Assembly (NCBI GenBank): GCA_937924525.1
Contig: CALDSU010000002.1
Location: forward strand, 124,001 to 188,000
Length of the DNA stretch: 64,000 bases
Direction: 5' to 3'
DNA from: an uncultured Bryobacteraceae bacterium
Lineage (GTDB): Bacteria > Acidobacteriota > Terriglobia > Bryobacterales > Bryobacteraceae
The notes under the pieces were generated by a model. It did no database searches and had not been told where the DNA came from. It saw nothing but the letters and a program-made list of their open reading frames with translations. The translations under genes were made by a program, and so were the position numbers. This document shows positions 6,873 through 15,724 of this stretch, in pieces (positions within the stretch are counted from its first letter, which is position 1; every line of letters starts with the position of its first letter).

Positions 6873-9800
6873 TCAAAAGACGTACTTCAGGGCGAATTGC
6901 AGGTTCCGCATCGTGAGCCGGGTCCCGGTGATCCGTCCGAAATTGGCCGACGTCACGTTCGTGTTCGGATTGCCCCAGTTGGGAGTGTTCGGAAAGTTGA
7001 ACGCCTCAAACCGGAACTGCAAGTAGCGGCTTTCAGAGGGCAAGCGGAAGTTCTTCAACAACGAAAAGTCCCAGCCGATGATGCCTGGCGAATTGAGGGT
7101 GTTCCTCCCCACGTTGCCGTGGGTGCCCGGCGCGTTGGCGAAGAACTGGCTCGTGTCGAAGAACCGTTGCGGATCCTGCCGCCCTCGGGGCAGGGCGGCG
7201 CTTCTGCCGGTGGAGTTGGGCCGGTCGAAGAACGCGCCCGTATTGGAAGCGTCCTGCCCGTTGGTGACCGTAACGGGGAAGCCGGTTTGCAGCGTGAGAA
7301 TGCTTCCAATCTGCCACCCGCCCGCGACGGCGTCGAGGAACGGATGGTCGATGTTCGCCGCCTTCCCCCTGCCGACAGGAATGTCCCACAGCGCCGAGGT
7401 GACAAACCGCTGCCGCGTGTCGTGGCTCGAACGCGCCCGCTCGCATTGCCGGCAGTAACTATTCTGAGGAAACAGCGTGTCGCCGCCCTGGTTGCGGATG
7501 GCCGTCGCCGTGTCGATCGACTTGGCGTAGGTGTAACTGACGAGATAGGTCACCCCGTTCGAGTAGCGCTTGGTCAGTTTCGCGCCGAGGGAGTTATAGT
7601 TGCCATTGCCGCCATTGTCGACAAGCTGGATGCGCCCGAAATTCGGGAACGGCGACCGCTCGAACACCGCCCGCCGGTCCACCCTGGGGTCGGCCGGAAT
7701 CGCTTCGTTTACCGCCCGCAGGGATTCCAGCCGGTGGCTGACGCTGCCCAGGTATCCGATTTCCAGGAGCGTGTTATTCGGCAGTTCGCGCTGCACGTTC
7801 ACCATCATTTGCATGGAATACGGTGTCCGGCGGTCATAGGGATTGGCGAACGTGTACGGCCGGGGCACATTGGCGACGCCGCCCGCGATCGAGGCCAGGG
7901 CATTGCTCCAGTTCAACTGCGGAAATTGCTGGCTGGCGTTGTCCCGGAGCCGCCCGGCCAGGTTCCGCGCCATGTCAAACCGGGGGTTGCCCGTGTCTTG
8001 CGAATAGAACACGCCCGCGCCCGCGCGGACCACCCACTTGTCACCCGGCATCCAGGAAACCCCGAAGCGCGGCGCAAAGTCGTTCTTGTCGACTCCGACC
8101 AGCCGGTTGCCCAGCGCGCCGTCGCAACGGACGGCGATGTTCGGCCAGCGCAGATTGATGCCCTCGTAACAGTTTTGCCGCGGAGCGCCCTGCCGCATGA
8201 AGAAGGGGTACAGGCTCTGGTCTGCGACCCTCGGCGCCTCCAGCGTCGTCCGCGCGTCGAACGGCACGATTCCATTGAAAAGCGTCCCTGTCTGGTCTTC
8301 CCACGGCGGGTTCAGCTCGTAGCGCAGACCCGCGTTGATCGTCACCTTGCGGCTGATCTTCCAGGTTTCGTCGACGAAAAACGCGAGATTCGTGGCGCGA
8401 AACTGGGCTCTGGCGATCGATACGGCTGCCTCCGCCTGGAAAGTTTCGCCCAGGAGGAAATCCGCGAACGGATCGCCGGAGAGGCCCGGCAGCGCCAGAT
8501 TGTTCGTGGCGTTGCGCTGGAAGGTGAACTGTCCGCGGGCGAACTGGTTGCCCACCTGATTGTAGGCGTCGCGCCTGGCCTCGCCGCCGAACTTGATCGT
8601 GTGCTTGCCGCGCACGATCGTCGTGTTGTTGATGAACTGAAGCGCGCTGTTGTTGTTCTCGTAGGGTCCTTCCGAGCTGTTGCCGAACCCGGCGTAAACG
8701 CCCTGCAAGCTGACGTTCGGAATGCCCCACTGCACGGGAGGTCCGCTGGCCAGCCCGGGAATCTTCAGCTCGCCCACTACGTCCCGCGCAAAGGCGAGCT
8801 CCGGCCCCGTCGTGTTGTAAAACTGCGTAAAACCGAAACGCGCTTCGTTGACCACCGCCGGTGAAAGAACCCGGCTGTTGGACACCATGTATTGATTGAA
8901 ATTCGTCACGATCTTGTCGCCGTTCAGCCTCAGCGCTTCGGTCAGTTGGTTTTCGTCGCCCCAGGAGTAGCGCCCGAACCATTGCGAGGCGGACGATTCG
9001 ACGAAATCAAACCGGGTCACCAGTTGATCCCGGTTGATCGGACGTCCTTGCGCCTGCTGGAAGTTGTTCCGGAGCCCCGCCTCGGGCACATTCGGAACCG
9101 GATAGAACTCCAGCAATTGCCGGCTGACCGGGGCGATGCGGGTGCTGGGAATAATGTTGCCCGGAAACGGCGACGCGACGATCTGCCCCCCCACGCTGGT
9201 TCTGCTACGCGGATCGAAAATGCCCGCCGTCCCCAGCGGCAGTTCGCTGAAGTTCCCCTCCCGCATGGCCGGCGACGGAAGACTGGAAATCGCCTGCACG
9301 GTCCGCCGCTGGCGGAACCACTCGTAGTTGGCCATGAAGAACAGCCGGTTGCGCCCGTCAAATAACTTCGGCACCGAAACCGGCCCGCTGAGAGTGAAGC
9401 CAAACTGATTCAGCCGGAAAGGATCCTTCGGCGGACGGTTGGCCGTGAAGGCGTAATTCTTCGCGTCCAGTTTCTCATTCCGCAGGAAGTGGAACAGCGT
9501 GCCATGATAATCGTTCCCGCCGCTCTTGGTCATGATGTTGATCTGCGTCGCGCCCCGGCCAAACTCCGCCGGATAGATCCCGGACTGCACCTTGAACTCC
9601 TGGAGGGCATCCACCGACGGAATCACCACGAAGGTGTTGAAGTTCGGATCCGTGTTCTCCACCCCGTCCAGGGTGAAGCGGTTGTATTGCGCCCTTTGTC
9701 CGCCCACCGAAATCGACTGGGCGGCGCGGATTCCTCCCTGCCTGGCGTCCGCTTGACCCGCCGCCGGGAACCCGAAGCTCACATTCGGCGCCAGCGCCAC

Positions 9801-10256
9801 CAGTTGCAAAGCGTTGCGGCCGTTCAGCGGCAATTCGATGATCCGTTTGTTCTCGATCACGGTGCCCACGGTCGCGTTCTCCGTTTGCAGGCTGACCGCT
9901 CCCGCGGAAACCGAAACCGACTCTGTCACGTCACCCACCGCCATCTCAAAGTCCAGGCGCAAGTTCTGTTGCACCTCCAGGGTCACGTTGCTCCGGATCG
10001 CGGTCTTGAACCCTTTCGCCGCCACCTTCACTTCATACGAGCCCGGATTTAGGGCGGGAAACGAGAACACCCCGGCGTCATTGGTGACCGCTTCGCGCGT
10101 CGCGGCGGTCGCGTTGTTGCGCACGCTAACCAGCGCGCCCGCGATGACCGCGCCGGTGGAATCCGTCACAATTCCCGTGATTTCCCCCATGGTCTGCGCG
10201 AATCCCGGCGCGACCGTTACCAGCAGAGTATAGAAGAGATACAGGCTCTTCCTCAC
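6873..10256 (-). CDS. Oar-like TonB-dependent outer-membrane receptor 1
   Basis: Large outer-membrane transporter predicted to import a bulky ligand with energy from TonB-ExbBD. Of 1127 residues, the first 20 are a signal peptide ending GFAQ. A carboxypeptidase-regulatory-like beta-sandwich follows (GEITGIVTDSTGAVI, NPGSYEVKV), then a plug domain (ELPLNGRNALQL, TLDGVENTDPN), then a long beta-barrel ending in the terminal aromatic FALKYVF. This architecture expands strongly in Acidobacteria. The start is GTG with AGGAGG 5-6 nt upstream. It is monocistronic, and three tandem dyad repeats lie 28-92 nt upstream. The ligand is unknown; carbohydrate polymers or peptides are usual guesses. Confidence 0.9.
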   Translation of the reverse strand: MRKSLYLFYTLLVTVAPGFAQTMGEITGIVTDSTGAVIAGALVSVRNNATAATREAVTNDAGVFSFPALNPGSYEVKVAAKGFKTAIRSNVTLEVQQNLRLDFEMAVGDVTESVSVSAGAVSLQTENATVGTVIENKRIIELPLNGRNALQLVALAPNVSFGFPAAGQADARQGGIRAAQSISVGGQRAQYNRFTLDGVENTDPNFNTFVVIPSVDALQEFKVQSGIYPAEFGRGATQINIMTKSGGNDYHGTLFHFLRNEKLDAKNYAFTANRPPKDPFRLNQFGFTLSGPVSVPKLFDGRNRLFFMANYEWFRQRRTVQAISSLPSPAMREGNFSELPLGTAGIFDPRSRTSVGGQIVASPFPGNIIPSTRIAPVSRQLLEFYPVPNVPEAGLRNNFQQAQGRPINRDQLVTRFDFVESSASQWFGRYSWGDENQLTEALRLNGDKIVTNFNQYMVSNSRVLSPAVVNEARFGFTQFYNTTGPELAFARDVVGELKIPGLASGPPVQWGIPNVSLQGVYAGFGNSSEGPYENNNSALQFINNTTIVRGKHTIKFGGEARRDAYNQVGNQFARGQFTFQRNATNNLALPGLSGDPFADFLLGETFQAEAAVSIARAQFRATNLAFFVDETWKISRKVTINAGLRYELNPPWEDQTGTLFNGIVPFDARTTLEAPRVADQSLYPFFMRQGAPRQNCYEGINLRWPNIAVRCDGALGNRLVGVDKNDFAPRFGVSWMPGDKWVVRAGAGVFYSQDTGNPRFDMARNLAGRLRDNASQQFPQLNWSNALASIAGGVANVPRPYTFANPYDRRTPYSMQMMVNVQRELPNNTLLEIGYLGSVSHRLESLRAVNEAIPADPRVDRRAVFERSPFPNFGRIQLVDNGGNGNYNSLGAKLTKRYSNGVTYLVSYTYAKSIDTATAIRNQGGDTLFPQNSYCRQCERARSSHDTRQRFVTSALWDIPVGRGKAANIDHPFLDAVAGGWQIGSILTLQTGFPVTVTNGQDASNTGAFFDRPNSTGRSAALPRGRQDPQRFFDTSQFFANAPGTHGNVGRNTLNSPGIIGWDFSLLKNFRLPSESRYLQFRFEAFNFPNTPNWGNPNTNVTSANFGRITGTRLTMRNLQFALKYVF

Positions 10257-10283
10257 ACAAACCTCCTCGTAGGGGGAATCGAT

Positions 10284-10345
10284 CTGCCCCCCTTGGCAAC
10301 CAGGACCTGCCTCTTGGCAGTGAGTCGTATCTGCCCCCTTGGCAG
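10284..10345 (-). promoter_or_regulatory. Three tandem CTGCC-N-GGCA(G) dyads upstream of TonB receptor 1
   Basis: CTGCCCCCCTTGGCA starts at 10284, CTGCCTCTTGGCAG at 10307 and CTGCCCCCTTGGCAG at 10331. Each has a CTGCC/GGCAG dyad with a 4-6 nt centre, and the copies are spaced 23 and 24 bp, close to two helical turns. They lie 28-92 nt before the GTG start of the receptor. The phased spacing suggests cooperative binding by one regulator. The arrangement is seen directly; the operator role is inferred. Confidence 0.55.
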
Positions 10346-10620
10346 TCAGTATGATGGATAATTAGCACCGTTGCCGTAAGAATGCAACAAAATTCGTCGG
10401 GGAATAGGGTTGGGAAGTACAGGTTGCCGTATGCCCCGCAGAACGGAGTTCTGGTTCCCGGCGCCCCTTCCGAAGGGACCTCAGCTTCTATTCGAGAATG
10501 AAAACCGCGCTTAAAGGGAGCTTAGGTTCAGCATTTTCTGCGATTTCCAAGCTGGGGAGTCGGGTCGCGCGCGGCTCGGGAGCAGCCCGGGTTGGGGTGG
10601 TCGGAGCCTGAGCGATCGCG

Positions 10621-10638
10621 CGGCGACGATCGTCGCCG
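10621..10638. promoter_or_regulatory. 18-bp perfect palindrome upstream of folD
   Basis: CGGCGACGATCGTCGCCG is a perfect 18-bp palindrome with no spacer, 114 bp before the folD start. A spacer-free palindrome is a better fit to a protein-binding site than to an RNA hairpin. The surrounding gap between TonB receptor 1 and folD (10346-10620 and 10639-10751) holds no convincing gene. Confidence 0.4.
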
Positions 10639-10751
10639 GCTGTCAGACCCGGCGCCGAGGCGCAAGATTCGCTTCTGGCGGCAGCAGGCTGTCTTCCTTA
10701 CGCCTGGACGGGATCCCACTTTCCGGAAGGATCCCTGCTACCTTCATATTG

Positions 10752-11657
10752 ATGGCAAACATCCTGGCGGGCACTCCCGTGCGCGACGCCATCCTGGCGG
10801 AACTGGCGGAGCGCATCCGGCGGCTACCTCGCGCTCCGGGGCTCGCGGTCATCCTGGCCGGGGACAATCCGGCTTCGGCGATTTACGTGCGCAACAAGGT
10901 GAAAGCCTGCGCCGAACTGGGCATCGTGAGCGAACAGCGCACGCCGCCCGCATCCATTGAAACCAGTGAGTTGCTGGCGATGGTGCAGGAATTCAACGAG
11001 CGGCCCGAAATCGACGGCATCCTGGTCCAGATGCCGCTGCCGCCTCAGGTGGACAGCCGCCGCGTGCTCCAGGCGATCGCGCCGGAAAAGGATGTCGATG
11101 GCTTTCATCCCGTGAACGTTGGCTACCTGGTGGCGCAGGTGGAGGGACCGCGGGCGTGCACCCCGGCGGGCATTATGCGATTGCTGGCGCACTACGGCAT
11201 TGCGGTGGCGGGAAGGCACGCGGTGGTGGTCGGCCGCAGCGACATCGTGGGCAAACCCATGGCGCTGCTGCTTCTTCACGCCCATGCGACGGTGACGATT
11301 TGCCACTCGAAGACGCCGGACCTGGCCGCGGTGTGCCGTGGCGCCGACCTCCTGGTGGCGGCCATGGGCCGTCCTGCCATGCTCACCCGCGACTATCTGA
11401 AACCGGGCGGCGTGGTGATTGATGTCGGGATGAACCGTCTGGACCGGCGCGAGCAGGTCGCCGGGATCTTCCGCGGCGATCCGAGGAAACTGGAGCAGTT
11501 CGAGCGCCATGGCAGCGTCCTGGTGGGCGACGTGCATCCGCTCGACGTAGCCGAGGTGGCCGGCGCGTATACGCCGGTGCCCGGGGGCGTCGGGCCCCTG
11601 ACCATCGCGATGCTGATGGCCAACACCGTCCGCGCCGCGGAACGCCGTGCATGCTGA
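10752..11657 (+). CDS. folD: Bifunctional methylenetetrahydrofolate dehydrogenase/cyclohydrolase
   Basis: Interconverts 5,10-methylene-, methenyl- and 10-formyl-tetrahydrofolate using NADP, supplying one-carbon units for purines, formyl-Met and methionine; cytosolic dimer. The 301 residues carry the active-site YVRNK (Y45, K49), ILVQMPLP, EKDVDGFHPVN, the dinucleotide-binding VVGRSDIVGKPM, and the C-terminal PVPGGVGPLT signature. ATG at 10752 is preceded immediately by an in-frame TTG; the ATG is preferred. The 3' end overlaps coaE by 7 nt, making it the first gene of a tightly packed three-gene unit. A secure call. Confidence 0.96.
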   Translation: MANILAGTPVRDAILAELAERIRRLPRAPGLAVILAGDNPASAIYVRNKVKACAELGIVSEQRTPPASIETSELLAMVQEFNERPEIDGILVQMPLPPQVDSRRVLQAIAPEKDVDGFHPVNVGYLVAQVEGPRACTPAGIMRLLAHYGIAVAGRHAVVVGRSDIVGKPMALLLLHAHATVTICHSKTPDLAAVCRGADLLVAAMGRPAMLTRDYLKPGGVVIDVGMNRLDRREQVAGIFRGDPRKLEQFERHGSVLVGDVHPLDVAEVAGAYTPVPGGVGPLTIAMLMANTVRAAERRAC

Positions 11658-12256
11658 AGGTCGGTCTTACCGGCGGCTTGGCCAGCGGCAAGAGTTTCGT
11701 AGGCTCGGCGCTGGAGAGTCTCGGCTGCCGCGTCATCCGTGCGGACGCGCTTGGCCACCAGGTGCTGGCCCCCGACGGCGAAGCGTACGCGGACGTTCTG
11801 GAGGCGTTCGGTTCCGGCATTCTGGCCGAGGACGGCCGCATCGACCGGCGCAAACTGGCCGCCGAGGTGTTCGGCCATCCCGAGCGGCTGCAACTGCTCA
11901 ACAGCCTGGTGCACCCCTGGGTGGTCCGGCGGGAAGAACTCGCGATGAAGGAGTTCGCCAGGACGGAACCGGACGGCATCGCCGTCGTGGAGGCCGCTAT
12001 TCTGATAGAAACGGGTAGTCACCGGCGATTCGACCGGCTCATTGTGGTGGTGTGCAGCCCCGAGGAACAGATTCGCCGGGCGATGAAGCGGGACCATCTG
12101 ACCCGGGAAGAAGTCGAGGCCCGGTTGCGGCACCAGTGGCCGCTTGCGGAAAAGAAGAAGTACGCCGATTTCGTGATCGACACGTCCGGCGAGAAGGAAG
12201 AAACGCTGCGCCAGGTGCGCGCGGTCTACCTGGCGCTCCGGAGTTTACCCCAATGA
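11651..12256 (+). CDS. coaE: Dephospho-CoA kinase
   Basis: Last step of coenzyme A synthesis: phosphorylates the 3'-hydroxyl of dephospho-CoA with ATP. The 201 residues have the P-loop GLTGGLASGKS (residues 5-15), the RADALGHQVL segment that lines the CoA site, an NSLVHPWV helix and a typical QWPLAEKKKYADFVIDTSG C-terminal region (usually QxxxxEKxxxADxVIxN). The ATG lies inside the folD 3' end and the stop overlaps the next ATG as ATGA, so the three genes are translationally coupled. Standard length and a confident call. Confidence 0.95.
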   Translation: MLKVGLTGGLASGKSFVGSALESLGCRVIRADALGHQVLAPDGEAYADVLEAFGSGILAEDGRIDRRKLAAEVFGHPERLQLLNSLVHPWVVRREELAMKEFARTEPDGIAVVEAAILIETGSHRRFDRLIVVVCSPEEQIRRAMKRDHLTREEVEARLRHQWPLAEKKKYADFVIDTSGEKEETLRQVRAVYLALRSLPQ

Positions 12257-13449
12257 AAGCTCGCACGCTGATTTTGACCGCCGCCTTCGTGGCGGGTTTC
12301 CTCGCCCTCACCTCCACCGGGAGCTGGAGAGTGGCGGATCTGCTGGCGCCGCTGGCGAACACGCGGCTGGGCGCGAAGCTGCGCGGGGCGATCGCGCCGA
12401 TCGAGACCACCGGCAAACTGTGGACCTCGCCGGAGGTAGCGCAGGGCGCGAACACCTACACGCCGGACGAGCAGAACAATATCGATATTTATCGCATCGC
12501 CAACGAGGCGACGGTGAATATTACCAGTGTCGTCTACCGCCAGGACTGGTTCTTCCAGGTGGTTCCGGAGCGCGGCCAGGGTTCCGGATTTCTGATCGAC
12601 GCCGACGGCCGGATTCTTACGAACCGGCACGTGGTCAGCGGGCGCGCGCCGGAAGTGTGGGTCACCCTGTCGGACAAGACCCGCTACAAGGCCCGCATCC
12701 TCGGCCGCGACAGCCGGGCGGATCTGGCGCTGATCAAGATCGAGCCCAAAAAGAAGCTTCCCTTTTTGAAACTGGGCGATTCGGACAAGGCGCGCGTGGG
12801 CCAGAAGGTGCTGGCGATTGGGAATCCATTTGGCCTGGACGGGACCCTCACCGTGGGGGTGGTCAGCGCGGTCGGACGGACCATCCGCACCGAGGACGCG
12901 ATTTTGGAGAACATGATCCAAACCGACGCGGCGATCAACCCGGGCAACAGCGGCGGCCCCCTGCTGGATGGCCACGGCAACGTGCTGGGCATCAACACCA
13001 TGATTTACGGCGCGCAGGGCAACATCGGCATCGGGTTCGCCATGCCGATCAACCGGGCCATCGCCATGCTGGAGGAGTACCAGGCGCGGGGGCGCGTGGC
13101 GCGGCCGGTGCTGGGCATCACCACGTACCCGGTGGCAGGGGACCTGGCGGAGGCGCTGGAATTGCCGGTCGAAGGCGGCCTGCTGATTCAGGAAGTGGCG
13201 CCCGGCTCCCCGGCCGAAGTCGCGGGACTGCGCGGCGCGCGGCGCGTGGTCTACGCGGGGAATTACCCGATCGGGATCGGCGGAGACTTGATCATCGCCC
13301 TGGACGGGCAGCCGATCCGCACCCAGGAAGCCATGCAGCGGCTGATGAACCACAAGAAGGCCGGCGATCCGCTCGAGGTCACCATCTTCCGGCAGGGCCG
13401 GACCATGAAGATCCGGGTGACGCTGGGCGCCGCGGCCGAGGAACTATAA
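12253..13449 (+). CDS. Trypsin-like serine protease with PDZ domain (HtrA/DegP family)
   Basis: Envelope protein-quality-control protease. Of 398 residues, an N-terminal hydrophobic segment (about 5-21) serves as signal or anchor. The trypsin fold carries the full triad: H126 in LTNRHVV, D157 in SRADLALIKI and S233 in GNSGGPLL. One PDZ domain occupies about 285-395, with a VLGITTYPV start and GDLIIALDGQPI. A single PDZ places it nearer DegS/HhoA-type proteins than two-PDZ DegP. The ATG overlaps the coaE stop by 4 nt. Coupling to folate and CoA genes gives no functional hint. The family is certain, the precise subgroup not. Confidence 0.92.
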   Translation: MKARTLILTAAFVAGFLALTSTGSWRVADLLAPLANTRLGAKLRGAIAPIETTGKLWTSPEVAQGANTYTPDEQNNIDIYRIANEATVNITSVVYRQDWFFQVVPERGQGSGFLIDADGRILTNRHVVSGRAPEVWVTLSDKTRYKARILGRDSRADLALIKIEPKKKLPFLKLGDSDKARVGQKVLAIGNPFGLDGTLTVGVVSAVGRTIRTEDAILENMIQTDAAINPGNSGGPLLDGHGNVLGINTMIYGAQGNIGIGFAMPINRAIAMLEEYQARGRVARPVLGITTYPVAGDLAEALELPVEGGLLIQEVAPGSPAEVAGLRGARRVVYAGNYPIGIGGDLIIALDGQPIRTQEAMQRLMNHKKAGDPLEVTIFRQGRTMKIRVTLGAAAEEL

Positions 13450-13471
13450 GCGGCGCGCTGCGGGCTGTCCT

Positions 13472-14245
13472 TCACCGCAGGAAGCCGGACATCCCGGTCT
13501 CCCGCGCGCAGAGTTCGTCGTTGAGCGGGTCATCCAGCGCCAGGATCCAGCGGGCCTCCAGGGAGAGCCGCGCCTGCACCTCGGGCGGGAGCAGCCTCTT
13601 CTGCCACTGCTGCTGGGGCTTGTCGCGTCGCGTGTAAAAGCCGTGCAGCGCACGCCGTGGTGCGGCCGTCCGGTTGGCGGTTCCCCCGTGCCAGGCATGG
13701 GCGTTCAGCACCACGACCGCGCCGGCGCGGCCCGTGATCAGGATTTCCTGGGGGTGCGGGTCCGCGGGATTGTCCATGTCCTGGTGCGGAAGCCGTCCCC
13801 AGTGGTGCGAGCCCGGAACCAGGCGCAGGGCGCCATTGGAAGCAGTGAAATCGTCCAGCATCCAAACGGAGTTGGCGACCCAGAACCCCCGTTCGTCGGC
13901 CAGCGCGCCGGCATCGGCATGCAGGGGTTGCGCCACCCCGTTATGAGGACTGGCGGAGCGCGCATTGAGGCTGCTCAGTTTGATTTCGGGGCCCAACAGG
14001 TGGCGGACGCACTCCAGGACCGTGGGATGCAGCGCCACCTCAAGAAACACGTCGCCCTTGGCCGCCAGGTTCGCCAGGCGCCGGGAACCGGGTTCCTGGC
14101 GAAACTCCGCTCCGGCCTGCGCGCCCTCTTCGCGAAAGAGTTCGTCTACCCGCGCGCGGAGCGCCGCCAGCAGCGGCGGCGGCATCAGGTCCGGGTAGAT
14201 CGCATAGCCCAGCTCATCGAGCTGTCGTTTTATTGCGGCGTCCAT
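13472..14245 (-). CDS. Phytanoyl-CoA dioxygenase (PhyH) family protein
   Basis: Non-haem Fe(II)/2-oxoglutarate oxygenase of the PhyH group, which hydroxylates varied small molecules in bacteria. The 257 residues hold the iron facial triad H109-x-D111 in PLHADAGA and H186 in HAWHGGTANRT, with R192 as the likely 2-oxoglutarate anchor; LRLVPGSHHWG is also typical. ATG at 14245 has GGGAG upstream and starts MDAAIKRQLDELGYAIYPDL, a standard PhyH opening. The longer reading frame upstream is out of phase with the real ogt gene, which overlaps this start by 16 nt. It is convergent with the HtrA gene. The substrate is unknown. Confidence 0.86.
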   Translation of the reverse strand: MDAAIKRQLDELGYAIYPDLMPPPLLAALRARVDELFREEGAQAGAEFRQEPGSRRLANLAAKGDVFLEVALHPTVLECVRHLLGPEIKLSSLNARSASPHNGVAQPLHADAGALADERGFWVANSVWMLDDFTASNGALRLVPGSHHWGRLPHQDMDNPADPHPQEILITGRAGAVVVLNAHAWHGGTANRTAAPRRALHGFYTRRDKPQQQWQKRLLPPEVQARLSLEARWILALDDPLNDELCARETGMSGFLR

Positions 14246-14718
14246 AAAGGAACGCTCCCGGCTTCCAGGTCGAGCAGGAACTGCTTCCACGCCATGCCGC
14301 CGCCGAAGCCGGTCAGTTTGCCGGTCGAGCCAACCACCCGGTGACAGGGTATCAGGATCGGCAGCGGGTTGCGCCCATTGGCGGCGCCCACCGCGCGCAC
14401 CGCGCGGGGCTCGCCGATCTCCACCGCGATTTGCAGGTAGGAGCGGCGCGCGCCGTACGGGATTCGCCGCAGCGCCTCCCACACCCGCAACTGAAAAGGG
14501 GTTCCCGCGGGGTGGAGCGGCAAGTCGAACTGGCGGAGCGCGCCGCGAAAATATGCCTCCAACTGAGCCGCCGTCTCGCGCAGCAACGGGAGGGCCGGCA
14601 AGGGATGACATCCGTCGCCATGGTGGACCCCGAACTCCACGCGGACGAGAGCATCCTCGTCCGCCACCAGGTGCAGCCACCGGCCGCCGTCGCACGCGTA
14701 GTCGGCGCAACTGCGCAT
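14230..14718 (-). CDS. ogt: Methylated-DNA--protein-cysteine methyltransferase
   Basis: Suicide repair protein that takes the alkyl group from O6-alkylguanine onto its own cysteine. The 162 residues have a short N-terminal domain and a C-terminal helix-turn-helix/active-site domain: FQLRVWEALRRIPYG, then AVGAANGRNPLPILIPCHRVVG with the acceptor C125 in PCHRV, then GKLTGFGGG. Length fits single-function Ogt rather than Ada. Its stop lies inside the PhyH gene start, so both are expressed together. The chosen ATG (14718) leads into MRSCADYACDGG; a second ATG lies 10 nt upstream in another phase. Confidence 0.93.
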   Translation of the reverse strand: MRSCADYACDGGRWLHLVADEDALVRVEFGVHHGDGCHPLPALPLLRETAAQLEAYFRGALRQFDLPLHPAGTPFQLRVWEALRRIPYGARRSYLQIAVEIGEPRAVRAVGAANGRNPLPILIPCHRVVGSTGKLTGFGGGMAWKQFLLDLEAGSVPLWTPQ

Positions 14719-14766
14719 CGAAGCGCATTGTAGCGCGGGCGCTTCGCGCTGATAGAGTAGGAGCAA

Positions 14767-15708
14767 ATGCGGACCTTCGCTCTTTTCTGCATGATCTCTG
14801 GTTGCGCGGCCGGCGGCGTCGACGCGCTGAACGGCCGGTGGAATATCAAAGTGGAGAACGACCCGCGGCATCGCGCCTGGTGGCTGGAAGTCTCCGGCGC
14901 GGGCGGCAGCGGGCCGCTCAAAGGCAGGTTCGTCGGGTTTCCCGGCGGGGACATGGCGGAGTTGCCGTCGCCCCATGTCTCTGCCCTCGAGCCCGACGGC
15001 GACGCGCTGACCTTCACCTGCACGCGGAACAACCGCCACATGCAATACCGCGTCCGCGCGGTGCACGGACGGCTGGAAGGGACCCTGACGGAGAACGGCA
15101 AAGTCACCCGCTTCCACGGCCAGCGTGCGCCCGTGATCCGCGACAAGGATGACGGCACGTGGGTTCCCGGAAAACCGGTGGCGCTGTTCAACGGCCGCGA
15201 TTTGCGGGGATGGAAAGCGATTGAGGAACGCCCCGAACTCGGCTGGACCGTCAGGGACGGCATCCTGACCAACGTGGCCGGGGCGAACAACATCGCCTCG
15301 GCGGAGAAATTCTGGAACTTCATCCTCGAAGCCGAATACCGGTTGGCGGCGGACACCAATAGCGGCATCGGACTGCGCGGACGCTACGAGATCCAGATCT
15401 ATCAGGATTACGGCCAGCCGCCAAACTTAGGCGGGCATGGAGCGCTCTACAGCCGCATCGCCCCGCGGGTGAACGCCACGCGTCCGCCCGGCGAGTGGCA
15501 GCAAATGAAAATTCGCCTGGTCGGCCGCGATCTCACGGTGGAGCTCAACGGGCAACTCCTGATGGAAAAAGTCGAGGTCGAAGGGCTCACCGCCATGGCG
15601 ACCGATGCGGACGAGGCGCTGCCGGGACCGATTACGCTTCAGGGGGACCATCGCGTGGTGGAAATCCGTAAACTGGTGGTCACTCCCCTGAAGAAGCGGG
15701 GCTCCTAA
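14767..15708 (+). CDS. Secreted DUF1080 (3-keto-disaccharide hydrolase-like) protein
   Basis: The 313 residues begin with a short signal-like segment, then a small beta-rich region (about 20-130) and a C-terminal concanavalin-like DUF1080 domain (about 135-310). Family marks are LFNGRDLRGWKA, the EAEYRLAADTNSGIGLRGRYEIQI core and PPGEWQQMKIR. DUF1080 proteins are abundant in Acidobacteria and planctomycetes; characterised relatives cleave 3-keto-glycosides. AGGAG 5 nt before the ATG is a fair ribosome site. It is divergent from ogt. Function beyond family membership is inferred. Confidence 0.85.
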   Translation: MRTFALFCMISGCAAGGVDALNGRWNIKVENDPRHRAWWLEVSGAGGSGPLKGRFVGFPGGDMAELPSPHVSALEPDGDALTFTCTRNNRHMQYRVRAVHGRLEGTLTENGKVTRFHGQRAPVIRDKDDGTWVPGKPVALFNGRDLRGWKAIEERPELGWTVRDGILTNVAGANNIASAEKFWNFILEAEYRLAADTNSGIGLRGRYEIQIYQDYGQPPNLGGHGALYSRIAPRVNATRPPGEWQQMKIRLVGRDLTVELNGQLLMEKVEVEGLTAMATDADEALPGPITLQGDHRVVEIRKLVVTPLKKRGS

Positions 15709-15724
15709 GCTAGGCTGGGGAGCA

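Noticed and set aside
6897-8864. A 655-codon plus-strand open frame inside TonB receptor 1
   Set aside because: A shadow of the receptor frame; no motifs and no ribosome site.
10284-10345. CRISPR array
   Set aside because: Only three copies, 14-15 bp long, with 8-11 bp between them and no cas gene. The unit is too short and close to a promoter.
13472-14728. A single 418-residue protein containing the PhyH domain and an N-terminal extension
   Set aside because: The extension is out of phase with the real ogt frame and has no protein character; PhyH starts at 14245.
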